Positions 8,218 to 16,252 of a stretch of 23,248 bases of DNA are shown here, in pieces (the first letter of the stretch is position 1; each line of letters begins with the position of its first letter). The notes below the pieces were generated by a model. The model was not told the DNA's origin. It did no database searches and was given only the letters and a program-made list of their open reading frames with translations. Made by a program: the position numbers and the translations under genes. The DNA lies in the NCBI GenBank assembly GCA_964431545.1, contig CAYSLC010000068.1, forward strand, positions 1 through 23,248, written 5' to 3'. This DNA comes from CAYSLC01 sp964431545. GTDB lineage: Bacteria > Desulfobacterota > Desulfobacteria > Desulfobacterales > JAABSP01.

Positions 8218-8667
8218 TCACCGGAGCGATGACGCCAGCTCCATGTACCACGCATCCCCCTGCTTCATGTAGTAGAGGATGAACTCCGGGTTCCTGATCT
8301 TCCCGGAGTTGAGGACGTTGACCTTGGTCTTCATCTTGACCCGTCCCCGGGTTCCCGTGGAATCGAGGGAGCTGTCCAGGACGCTGTACTCCATCAAGTC
8401 GAGGAGTTCCGGACGGATCTTGAAGAGCCGCTGGATCAGCTTGGGGATATCGACCTCCTTCCGGTCCTCGGGGCTGTGGTGGGAGGCCGCTTTGTCGAAG
8501 TCCTTGAACTTGATGTCCTCCATGAAGGTCAGGGAGATCTCTTCGATCCGCGCCAGATCCTCGGAGAAAAAACCCATCAGCACCGACCGACCCCATTGGG
8601 AGTCGTAGACGATGTACCCGCCCACGGCCATCAGCACCAGCAAAAACGCCACCGTCGATTTCTTCAT
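8218..8667 (-). CDS. Small membrane-anchored protein of unknown function, next to the ABC transporter
   Basis: A 149-residue protein not assigned to a family. Residues 1-21 (MKKS then a hydrophobic run to YIVYD) form an uncleaved anchor or signal sequence; there is no lipobox Cys. The remainder is a small charged domain ending FILYYMKQGDAWYMELASSLR, a pattern (residue-rich strand, 'GDAWYM') reminiscent of NTF2-like or lumazine-binding-like periplasmic domains; this is only an impression. The ATG (8665-8667) is preceded by GGAGGCGGG, a good ribosome site right at the gap edge. It follows the ABC permease on the same strand and may be the accessory periplasmic component of that transporter, though the gap hides the junction. 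Confidence 0.8.
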   Translation of the reverse strand: MKKSTVAFLLVLMAVGGYIVYDSQWGRSVLMGFFSEDLARIEEISLTFMEDIKFKDFDKAASHHSPEDRKEVDIPKLIQRLFKIRPELLDLMEYSVLDSSLDSTGTRGRVKMKTKVNVLNSGKIRNPEFILYYMKQGDAWYMELASSLR

Positions 8668-8678
8668 CCCGCCTCCTC

Positions 8679-8778
8679 NNNNNNNNNNNNNNNNNNNNNN
8701 NNNNNNNNNNNNNNNNNNNNNNNNNNNNNNNNNNNNNNNNNNNNNNNNNNNNNNNNNNNNNNNNNNNNNNNNNNNNNN
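8679..8778. other. Assembly gap (100 N)
   Basis: Exactly 100 N, cutting the 3' part of the ABC permease gene. The permease lacks its last membrane segments, so the real distance is probably larger than 100 bases, and another small gene cannot be excluded. Confidence 0.95.
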
Positions 8779-9405
8779 GAGGATCTCCCCCTTGCGGCTC
8801 GCGGTCAAGGCCTCGAACCCCCATTTGACGGCCATCAGCTTTTCGATCTTCAACGCGGCCCCCTGTAGCGTGTTCTCCGGCAGGACGAACTTGGAGAAGA
8901 CGATCTGGGGGATGATGACGATGGGCACAGCCACCACGGCCCGTCCCGGGGTCCCGCACCACCTGGAGAGGAGCAGCCCCAGGCACATCCCCGAGACATA
9001 GAGGGCGAACAGGGCGGTAAAGGCGAGCGGCAGGGAGAGGTCGGTGTCCACGTACCGGTGGATCAGGAAATAGAAGACCGCCGTCTCCACCAGCCCCACC
9101 AGGCTCAGGATCTTGATCTTGGAGGCGAGGTACGCCCCGATGTCCAGGCCGAAGAGCCGCTCCCGCCGGTAGATGGGCGCCTCCTTGGCGATTTCCCGGC
9201 AGGCGTTGATGCATCCGAACCAGACCGCGCTCAGGGCGATGACGAAGTAGAGGGTTTCGGTGGCCTGCCACGACTTCCACCGCAGGATCACCAGCCCGGC
9301 GATGAGGGGGCCCTGGCCGACCATCCAGAGGAGGGAGCCGAGATCCCCCAAAAGGATCTCCAGGTACCGCTCGGAGAGGATGGCGTACTGGCGTCTATTG
9401 AACAT
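8779..9405 (-). CDS. ABC-2 type (ABCG-like) transporter permease, C-terminus lost in assembly gap
   Basis: 209 residues are visible from ATG 9403-9405. After an amphipathic N-terminus (MFNRRQYAILSERYLEILLGD) come several hydrophobic segments, including LLWMVGQGPLIAGLVI, TLYFVIALSAVWFGCINACREI, LVGLVETAVFYFLIH, LAFTALFALYVSGMCLGLLLS and AVVAVPIVIIPQIVFS. The FGCINACREIAKEAPIYRRERLFGL stretch matches the ABCG/White-type permease region where a helix precedes E....RER. Such permeases form the membrane channel driven by the ATPase. The gene overlaps the ATPase stop by 11 bases. Export of a lipid, peptide or small hydrophobic compound is possible; the substrate is unknown. Confidence 0.85.
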
Positions 9406-10267
9406 GGCCCGTGGCGGTCAACCGGGGCAGGAGCCATCTCCGGGACATGGCGGAATGGACGTACCGGTTGTGGAGGGCGGTGGGATCCTGGTTGATGACC
9501 CACTCGAACAGTTCGATCAGGTCCTTGACCCGGAAGAACCCGGTGATCTCCTCGCTGGGGCCGAAGTAGATCATCCGTCCCTTGTGGATGAAGACGAGGA
9601 TGTCGAAGATGTCCGCGTGCGCCATCAGGTGGGTGGTCATCACCACGGCCCGGTCCCCCTTGGCCAGGGAGGCGAGCAGGCGCATCAGCTTCCGCTCCAG
9701 GCCCGGATCGAGGCCGGCGGTGGGCTCGTCCAGGAAGAAGAGCCGGGGGGAATGGAGCAGCTCCACGCCGATGTTGACCCGCTTGCGCTGGCCCCCGGAC
9801 AGGGCGGCGATCTTCTTGGCCCCGTGCTCCCGGAGGCCGAGGTGGTAGAGGACCTTGCCCACCGTGAAGTCGATCTTCTCCTCGGGCGTCTCCGGGTCCA
9901 TCCGGAGGCGGCAGGCATAGTGGAGGGCCCGCTCAACGGTCAGCGTTCGGTGGACGATGTCCTCCTGGGGCACGTAGCCGATCAGCCGATGGAGGTCGCC
10001 CCGCTCGGACCCGGCGGTCCCGTTGAGGACCACGTTTCCGGCCGACGGCCGCCGGTATCCGTTGAGGCAGGTGAGCAGGGTCGTCTTGCCCGAGCCGCTG
10101 CCGCCGATGAGGCCCACGAACTCCCCCTTCTTCACCGCCAGGGAGATATCTTCCAGGATCGTCTTGCGCCACCCGACCCGGAAGGTCAGGTGGGTCGCCA
10201 GAATGGGATAGTCGGTGAGGATGTCGTCCCCGGTCCGGACCGGGTCGCTCGGGGCCGCCTGGGCCAT
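9395..10267 (-). CDS. ABC transporter ATP-binding protein (ABCG/White-like)
   Basis: A 290-residue ATPase with all nucleotide-binding motifs: Walker A GGSGSGKT (55-62), Q-loop PQED (Q101), signature LSGGQRKRVN (156-165), Walker B LFFLDEP (D180, E181) and H-loop TTHL (H213). GYVPQEDIVHRTLTVERALHYACRLRM is typical of the ABCG/White group, in which this ATPase pairs with a permease like the next gene. Residues 225-290 form a C-terminal tail running to the coupled permease start. The ATG at 10265-10267 follows GGAGG at good spacing. It has its own promoter (10306-10334), so ATPase, permease and probably the downstream small protein form one operon separate from aroC. Confidence 0.95.
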   Translation of the reverse strand: MAQAAPSDPVRTGDDILTDYPILATHLTFRVGWRKTILEDISLAVKKGEFVGLIGGSGSGKTTLLTCLNGYRRPSAGNVVLNGTAGSERGDLHRLIGYVPQEDIVHRTLTVERALHYACRLRMDPETPEEKIDFTVGKVLYHLGLREHGAKKIAALSGGQRKRVNIGVELLHSPRLFFLDEPTAGLDPGLERKLMRLLASLAKGDRAVVMTTHLMAHADIFDILVFIHKGRMIYFGPSEEITGFFRVKDLIELFEWVINQDPTALHNRYVHSAMSRRWLLPRLTATGHVQ

Positions 10268-10305
10268 GGATGCCTCCGTGGGTTCCGCCGTGGTCGCGTT
10301 GGCCG

Positions 10306-10334
10306 GTTATACCCCAAATTGGGAGACGGCTCAA
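10306..10334 (-). promoter_or_regulatory. Sigma-70 promoter of the ABC operon with palindrome in the spacer
   Basis: On the minus strand, TTGAGC (10329-10334) is followed after exactly 17 bases by TATAAC (10306-10311), matching consensus at 4/6 and 5/6. Between the two boxes lies the perfect 11-base dyad CCCAAATTGGG (10313-10323), well placed for an operator; whether any regulator binds is unknown. Confidence 0.65.
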
Positions 10335-10388
10335 GGGGGGCCCGGCGGTTCGACCGCTTGGGGACGCCCGGGGGCTTCCGGATCTCCG

Positions 10389-11468
10389 TTATCCGCGCAT
10401 CCGTTGGATCAGCGCCATGTCCGCCAGGACCAGGGCGGCCATGCCCTCCACGATGGGGACGGCCCGTGGGACCACGCAGGGGTCGTGGCGGCCCTTGGCG
10501 GCCAGGGTTGTCTCCTCCCCCTCGAAGTCGGCCGTCTCCTGGGCCTGGCCGATGGTGGCCGGGGGTTTGAAGGCGACCCGGAAGTGGATGGGTTCGCCGT
10601 TGGAGATGCCGCCCTGGATCCCGCCGGAGTGGTTGGTCCGGGTCCCCAGGCGGTCGCCCTTGCGAACGAAGGGGTCGTTGTGGCGGGAGCCGCGCATCCG
10701 GGTCCCGGCGAACCCGGAGCCGATCTCGAACCCTTTGGTGGCGGGGATGGAGAGCATCGCCTGGGCCAGCTTCGCCTCCAGCTTGTGGAAGACCGGCTCC
10801 CCCAGGCCCGGTGGCACGTTCCGGCAGACGCAGGTCACCGTGCCGCCGATGGAATCGTCCGCCTCCCGGGCCGCCAGGATGGCCTGGGCCATGCCGTCCG
10901 CCGCCTCCGAATCGGGGCACCGGACCGCCGCGGCATCCACCCCTTTCCGGGTGACCGTCCCCATGTCGATGCCCGGCGCGGCCACCTCCCCGACGCTCGA
11001 CACCCACGCGACGATCTCCATCCCGAAGGTCTCCCGGAGAAACTTCTCGGCCACGGCCCCGGCCGCCACCCTGCCGATGGTCTCCCGGGCGCTCGACCGG
11101 CCGCCGCCGGACGAGGCCCGGATCCCGTACTTGATCTGGTAGGTGTAGTCGGCGTGGGAGGGGCGGGGGACGAAGCGCATCTCCCCGTAATCCTTGGGCC
11201 GCTGGTCCTTGTTGTGGACCATCATGGCCACCGGGGTGCCCAGGGTGAGGCCGTTCTCCACCCCCGATAATAGGGTCACCCGGTCCGCCTCCTCCCGGTC
11301 GGTGGTGAGACGGCTCTGGCCGGGCCGGCGGCGGTCGAGCTGGGCCTGGACGTCCAGCGCGGTGAGGGGCATCCGGGGCGGACACCCGTCCACCACGACC
11401 CCCACCGCCCGGCAGTGGGACTCCCCGAAGGTGGTGATCCTGAACAACGTGCCGAAGGTGCTGGACAT
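10389..11468 (-). CDS. aroC: Chorismate synthase
   Basis: A 359-residue cytosolic enzyme that converts 5-enolpyruvylshikimate-3-phosphate to chorismate using reduced FMN, the last common step to Phe, Tyr and Trp. Family signatures are intact: FGTLFRITTFGESHC (5-19), RPSHADYTYQIKYGIRASSGGGRSSARET (about 102-130), NHSGGIQGGISNGEPI and HDPCVVPRAVPIVE near the C-terminus. The length is normal. The ATG at 11466-11468 follows GGGAGGGG. It lies 84 bases downstream of the DAHP synthase gene on the same strand, so the first and last shikimate-pathway steps are probably cotranscribed; the intervening hairpins may set the ratio. Confidence 0.98.
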   Translation of the reverse strand: MSSTFGTLFRITTFGESHCRAVGVVVDGCPPRMPLTALDVQAQLDRRRPGQSRLTTDREEADRVTLLSGVENGLTLGTPVAMMVHNKDQRPKDYGEMRFVPRPSHADYTYQIKYGIRASSGGGRSSARETIGRVAAGAVAEKFLRETFGMEIVAWVSSVGEVAAPGIDMGTVTRKGVDAAAVRCPDSEAADGMAQAILAAREADDSIGGTVTCVCRNVPPGLGEPVFHKLEAKLAQAMLSIPATKGFEIGSGFAGTRMRGSRHNDPFVRKGDRLGTRTNHSGGIQGGISNGEPIHFRVAFKPPATIGQAQETADFEGEETTLAAKGRHDPCVVPRAVPIVEGMAALVLADMALIQRMRG

Positions 11469-11487
11469 GGCCCCTCCCGGATCCGGC

Positions 11488-11536
11488 GCGGATCGATCCG
11501 CCCGGTGGATGGCGCTCCCGGCGGTTTCCGGGAGCG
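11488..11536. repeat. Paired palindromes between the DAHP synthase gene and aroC
   Basis: Two structures lie in the 84-base intercistronic space. The first is a perfect 14-base palindrome GCGGATCGATCCGC (11488-11501). The second is a 9-bp hairpin, CGCTCCCGG (11513-11521) with CCGGGAGCG (11528-11536) and a 6-base loop. Neither has a following T-run on the minus strand, so they are more likely RNA-stabilising or processing structures than terminators. Confidence 0.6.
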
Positions 11537-11552
11537 ACGGTTCTATCAGGCG

Positions 11553-12665
<1,113 letters not shown>

Positions 12666-12724
12666 GGCTCTCTCCTTTTTCGGTGGCAAAAAGACCCGCG
12701 GGGTCGTCGCCGCCCGCGGCCCCC

Positions 12725-12764
12725 GAAAACAAGAAAGCCGCAGGCTTTGTCCGCCTGCGGCTTT
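12725..12764 (-). terminator. Intrinsic terminator of the DAHP synthase attenuator
   Basis: Read on the minus strand, AAAGCCGCAGGC (12753-12764) pairs perfectly with GCCTGCGGCTTT (12734-12745), a 12-bp stem with a 7-base loop. It is followed by CTTGTTTTC (12725-12733), a T-rich tail on this strand only. It lies about 60 bases before the DAHP synthase ATG and just after the leader peptide stop, the usual place for an attenuator terminator. Confidence 0.88.
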
Positions 12765-12788
12765 TCGCTCGGTTGGGGTCGGAATCCC

Positions 12789-12866
12789 TCAGCGCACCAC
12801 GGACGGACAGGCGGTAAAATAATAAAACCAAAAATAGAAACGTCTGTCCGCCGTGCAATGTGTCAT
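12789..12866 (-). CDS. Aromatic amino-acid leader peptide of the DAHP synthase attenuator
   Basis: A 25-codon reading frame on the minus strand from ATG (12864-12866) to TGA (12789-12791). Codons 9-17 read RFYFWFYYF: eight consecutive aromatic codons (four Phe, three Tyr, one Trp, 12816-12839). The frame begins MTHCTAD and ends CPSVVR. A GGGAAG-like ribosome site lies about six bases before the ATG. Its position after a promoter, before mutually exclusive hairpins and an intrinsic terminator, and upstream of the first aromatic pathway gene is the architecture of trp/phe-type leaders. The likely role is that of a sensor: slow translation at aromatic codons prevents termination. The peptide itself probably has no other function. 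Confidence 0.88.
   Translation of the reverse strand: MTHCTADRRFYFWFYYFTACPSVVR
12798..12855 (-). promoter_or_regulatory. Pause hairpin and antiterminator segments of the attenuator
   Basis: Segment 1 (12844-12855, CACGGCGGACAG on the minus strand) pairs with segment 2 (12798-12810, CTGTCCGTCCGTG), 11 base pairs with a small internal loop; the aromatic codons lie in the loop. Segment 2 can instead pair through CCGCCTGT (12807-12814) with GCAGGCGG (12751-12758), which takes bases from the terminator's 5' arm. The two states are therefore exclusive, as in classical 1:2, 2:3, 3:4 attenuators. A ribosome stalled on the first aromatic codons would cover segment 1 and free segment 2. A ribosome at the stop codon would cover segment 2 and allow termination. 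Confidence 0.78.
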
Positions 12867-12922
12867 CAAGGTCTTCCCGGTTCCGATGGTTTTGGACCTA
12901 CCAGCTTCCAATCTGCTCCTTG

Positions 12923-12949
12923 AATATAGAATCCGCAAGGGACAGTCAA
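12923..12949 (-). promoter_or_regulatory. Probable promoter of the DAHP synthase leader
   Basis: On the minus strand TTGACT (12944-12949) and TATATT (12923-12928) each match consensus at 5/6, but the spacer is 15 bases, shorter than the usual 16-18. Transcription would start near 12915, about 50 bases before the leader peptide ATG. No Trp- or Tyr-repressor site is apparent. Confidence 0.5.
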
Positions 12950-12971
12950 GCGTTTTTTACCGACCGACCGG

Positions 12972-14099
12972 TCATTCGTTCAATTCCACCTTGAGGGAGA
13001 GAAAGCTGAGCATATCCTTCAGGGCGATGATCCCCACCACCTGATCCCCCTCCACCACCATCAACCGGCTCGACCCGTTCCGGCTCATGCGGGAGAGGGC
13101 GTTCAGGGCGTCCGCGTCCGGGGAGATGGTGTTGGTCTCGGAGCAGTCCTGGGCCACCTGCCCCGCGGTCCGATGGGGCCATTGCTCCTGGGGGATCTCC
13201 TTGACCTCCCTCGTGGTGATACATCCGATCAGCCGGCCCGAGTCGGTGACCGGGAAGAGTTTGTGGTGGTATTTGTAGATATAGTCCTCCACCACCCGGT
13301 CCAGGGTGATGGAGGGAGGGACCGTCACCGGGTCGGTCTTCATGAAGCGCCGCACCGTCTCCCCCTGGAGGGCCCGCCGGGTGATCAGCTGCTGGTAGGA
13401 GGCCCGGGCCGCGCCGTGGAGGAACATCCCGATGAGGAAGAACCACATGCCGCCCACAAAGTTGCCGTTGATCACCCGGAGAAATCCGAGCACGATCAGA
13501 AAGACGCCGAAACCGGCTCCGATCCGGGAGGAGACCCGGGTGGCCCACCGGAGATCGTCCTTCCATCCCCAGAGGACCGAGCGGAGGACCCGTCCGCCGT
13601 CCAGGGGAAAGGCGGGAATCAGGTTGAAGATGGCCAGCACCAGGTTGATGAATCCCAGGTACCCCACGACGCCCACAACAGGGTCCCGCCAGCCGGCGGC
13701 GGCGCCCATCTGGTAGGCGGTGTAAAAGAAGAGCGCCAGCGCGACGCTGGCCACCGGCCCCATGATCGCCATGGTGAATTCCGCTTTGGGGCTGGGGGGT
13801 TCGTCGGTCATCTCCGCCACGCCGCCGAAGATGAACAGGGTGATCCCCTTCATGGGAAGACCGAACTTTTTGGCCGCCAGGGAGTGGGAGAACTCGTGGG
13901 CGATGATGGAGATGAAGAGTCCCAGGGCCCCGACGATTCCCATGATCCAGTAGGTCCGGGTGGAGAGGTTTTCGTATTGGAAGGGGAAGTACCCCGTGGA
14001 GAGGGACCAGGCGATCAGGATGGCGATGATCACCCAGCTCAGATCGACCCCCACCTCGAATCCGAAGAGTTTGAACAGTTTCAGACGTTTCCCGAACAT
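12972..14099 (-). CDS. Site-2 protease family (M50) intramembrane zinc metallopeptidase with CBS domains
   Basis: A 375-residue membrane protein. The zinc site is HEFSH (68-72) within a hydrophobic helix, and NLIPAFPLDGGR (159-170) provides the third ligand Asp167; both are hallmarks of peptidase family M50. About six membrane segments occupy residues 18-225. A cytoplasmic CBS pair follows (about 245-375): TVRRFMKTDPVTVPPSITLDRVVEDYI...LFPVTDSGRLIGCITTREV and a second unit ending VGIIALKDMLSFLSLK, which usually senses adenosine nucleotides. Such proteases cleave membrane-spanning substrates such as anti-sigma factors. The ATG (14097-14099) follows AAGGAGAG. The gene lies upstream of the aro leader promoter on the same strand but has no evident functional link to it. 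The substrate is unknown. Confidence 0.93.
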   Translation of the reverse strand: MFGKRLKLFKLFGFEVGVDLSWVIIAILIAWSLSTGYFPFQYENLSTRTYWIMGIVGALGLFISIIAHEFSHSLAAKKFGLPMKGITLFIFGGVAEMTDEPPSPKAEFTMAIMGPVASVALALFFYTAYQMGAAAGWRDPVVGVVGYLGFINLVLAIFNLIPAFPLDGGRVLRSVLWGWKDDLRWATRVSSRIGAGFGVFLIVLGFLRVINGNFVGGMWFFLIGMFLHGAARASYQQLITRRALQGETVRRFMKTDPVTVPPSITLDRVVEDYIYKYHHKLFPVTDSGRLIGCITTREVKEIPQEQWPHRTAGQVAQDCSETNTISPDADALNALSRMSRNGSSRLMVVEGDQVVGIIALKDMLSFLSLKVELNE

Positions 14100-14213
14100 C
14101 GATGGCTCTCCTTGCTTTTGGAATGATGGTTGTTCCTGGATAAAACCATAATCATCCCGGTAGAGGAGGGGAATGGGGTCGAAGCTGTACGTCCCCGTTT
14201 CGAAAACCGGCGC

Positions 14214-14235
14214 CCCGACGACCGCATGAGTCGGG
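14214..14235 (-). terminator. Possible terminator after the first BON-repeat gene
   Basis: On the minus strand CCCGAC and GTCGGG (14230-14235 and 14214-14219) form a 6-bp stem with a 10-base loop directly after the TAA at 14236-14238. The T-run (TTTT) comes only about seven bases later. It is a weak candidate, and read-through into the protease gene remains possible. Confidence 0.3.
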
Positions 14236-15777
14236 TTATTCGACCCTCAGTTCATTGTCGACCCATGTGGCGCCGCCCTCCAGGGCGTTCTCCCGGGCGG
14301 CGTACCGCTCGGCCCAGGAATCGACCTCGCCGGTCAGGGTGGCGACACCGTCCTCCACCGAGATGGTGATGTCGCCGCCGTCCACAAAGGGGCTCCAGAA
14401 GAACTCGCTTTCGATCGACTCCACGATCTCGGCGTCGCTCACGAAGGTGGCGCCGGGCTGATAGTCATACCAGTTGTAGTCATAGATGGACCATTCGTCG
14501 ACGTATGGGTCGTAGACCAGAGGATCATAGGCCTGATCGACGATCAGATTGTTGTCCACGGCGACCACGCCCTTGACGCCGGAAGCCACTTCATCGGCCT
14601 GGGCCTTCTCGTAGAAGGAGTCGACGGTGCCGTAGAGCCGGGCGATGCCGTTGTCCACGATCACCGAGATCTCATACCGGCTGACGAAGGGATCGATGAG
14701 CAGGGCGTCCTTGATCCGCTCGGAGAGTGTCTCGCCCTGTACGGTCTCCTCGGGGCGGACCTTCAGGCGGTTTTCGACCCGGACCACGCCCATGGTATCC
14801 TTGGCCGTCCGGTCCGCGGCCCGCTTGGCCGCCAGGTCTCCCACTGTGCCCCGAAGGGTGGCCACGTGGTCGTCCACGGATACCTGGACGTTGTACGATC
14901 CGACCCTCGGATCGAGCAGAAGGGCGTCCTCCACCGCCTGCTCGATCTCCGGGTCCGTCTTTTGGACCATGCCGGGCCGGCGCAGCTCCTCGTCCCTGGC
15001 CCACCGTTCCACCTCCAGGTTGTCGGCATTGACGGTTCGGACCCCCTGGACCCAGGCGTTGACGATGGCGCGGCTCTTCTCGGCCGCGCTGCCCACCATG
15101 CCGGAGAGGGTCACGTTGCCGTCGTCCACTTCGACGGCGATCATGTTGTCGTCGATGAACGCGTTCCAGGCCAGGGCCTGGGAGATGTCCGCCTGGATCT
15201 CCGGGTCCGGACGATCGATGGGGTCGGTGACCAGAACGTCGTTTTGGAGGGCCACCACGCCCCGGACCCCTTTGGCCACCTTGCCGGCGAGCCGGCGCTC
15301 CTGCCAGGAGTCGACCTTGCCCGAGAGGGTCACGACCCCGTTGGTCACTTCGACCTCCAGCTCATAGGCGTCGGTCGCCGGATCGACCAGCAGGGCCGAC
15401 TTCACGTTCTTCCGGATCTCCTGGTCGGTAAAGGTGTCCGCGGGCAGGACGACGATCCGGTTCTCCACCATCCGCACCCCCTTGACCGTCCGGGCGATCC
15501 GTTCGGCCCGCTGCCGGGCCAGAATGTTGTTGACCGCGCCGGTGAGGGTGACGTTGCCGTCATCGGTCCGCACATCGATGATGTCGCCGGGGACGACGAA
15601 GTCCTGGGCCAGCTCGTCCTCCACCGCGTCGGTGATGGTGAGATCCGTGAGGCTTTCGCCGGGCAGGGGGGCCGCCGCGGCGGGCGCCGCGATCCACAGA
15701 AGCGCTCCGATCATCACCGGAACGAGCACCATCCACGGGGCCGAGGTTCGATCGATTTTTTGGATACGGGTTTCCAT
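14236..15777 (-). CDS. Exported protein with six BON domains (paralogue A)
   Basis: A 513-residue protein. A signal peptide or anchor ends near APAAAAPLPG (31-40). The rest is six BON domains at about 47-110, 117-184, 191-257, 275-341, 351-414 and 447-513. Each has the pattern 'ALL.DP......I.V.V.DG.VTL.G.V.....R..A...A..V.GV..V.N.L.V'. BON domains are thought to bind phospholipid or attach proteins to membranes, as in OsmY-type proteins. A linker rich in Tyr, Asp and Trp (about 416-441) separates BON5 and BON6. The ATG at 15775-15777 follows AAAGGAGG. The C-terminal residues end directly at BON6. A second protein of identical length and domain order lies at 18214-19755. Role inferred: periplasmic, envelope integrity or osmotic stress; no direct evidence. 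Confidence 0.92.
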   Translation of the reverse strand: METRIQKIDRTSAPWMVLVPVMIGALLWIAAPAAAAPLPGESLTDLTITDAVEDELAQDFVVPGDIIDVRTDDGNVTLTGAVNNILARQRAERIARTVKGVRMVENRIVVLPADTFTDQEIRKNVKSALLVDPATDAYELEVEVTNGVVTLSGKVDSWQERRLAGKVAKGVRGVVALQNDVLVTDPIDRPDPEIQADISQALAWNAFIDDNMIAVEVDDGNVTLSGMVGSAAEKSRAIVNAWVQGVRTVNADNLEVERWARDEELRRPGMVQKTDPEIEQAVEDALLLDPRVGSYNVQVSVDDHVATLRGTVGDLAAKRAADRTAKDTMGVVRVENRLKVRPEETVQGETLSERIKDALLIDPFVSRYEISVIVDNGIARLYGTVDSFYEKAQADEVASGVKGVVAVDNNLIVDQAYDPLVYDPYVDEWSIYDYNWYDYQPGATFVSDAEIVESIESEFFWSPFVDGGDITISVEDGVATLTGEVDSWAERYAARENALEGGATWVDNELRVE

Positions 15778-16252
15778 TTTTCGTCCTCCTTTGTCTCCCG
15801 GCATTCCCCCCGTCCGCTGTTTGTTCGGTTTGCGGCAGGGGAGAGGGGAGTATTGTTGTGGGACTTTTCCTCCATACACACCTTCTTACATCGTTAAACC
15901 CAATGGTACGGAGATTCGATCAAGGGGTGAATGGGGTCGATGGTTGAAATGGAGGCGAAGAATCCTGTAGATCCGAGGTGGAGGGATGGGGGAAACGGTG
16001 TAGACGGGATGGCGTGGAATCGGGAGGATCGTCTCCCGGCGGATCAAGGGGCGTCCACCTGCCGATCCCGATAGGTTTTCAGGTCCACGGCCGGGTCTCC
16101 CATGCCGGGGGGATCTCCGGTTCGGATGTTGTCTCCGGTTCCATTACAACGCTCTCTTTCGGTTACGGGTGGGGCCCAACCGGCGTGGGGCGGGGATGCC
16201 GGACCGTGCGCTCCCCCCGGCTTCCCCCCGGCTTCTCATCGGTTCTGGCGTC
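15778..16252. other. Gene-poor intergenic region between paralogue A and the DNA glycosylase gene
   Basis: 475 bases with no supportable gene. It should contain the promoter for paralogue A (minus strand), but I find no convincing pair; TTGATC near 15916-15921 has no well-spaced -10. A tandem direct repeat of CCCCCGGCTTC lies near 16210-16234, just past the glycosylase stop. A 51-codon open frame on the minus strand (about 16069-16233) ends in DLKTYRDRQVDAP but lacks a credible start and is low complexity. Confidence 0.6.

Noticed and set aside
12956..12975. GACCGGTCGG-type dyad after the protease stop as a terminator
   Set aside because: It is followed on the minus strand by an A-run, not a T-run, so it does not look like an intrinsic terminator.
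16069..16233. Open frame on the minus strand in the intergenic region, ending DLKTYRDRQVDAP
   Set aside because: No plausible start before an internal ATG, Gly/Pro-rich low-complexity N-part and no ribosome site; not supportable as a gene.
16209..16234. Tandem CCCCCGGCTTC repeat as a CRISPR or mobile-element end
   Set aside because: Only two short copies without spacers; likely slippage in GC-rich non-coding DNA.
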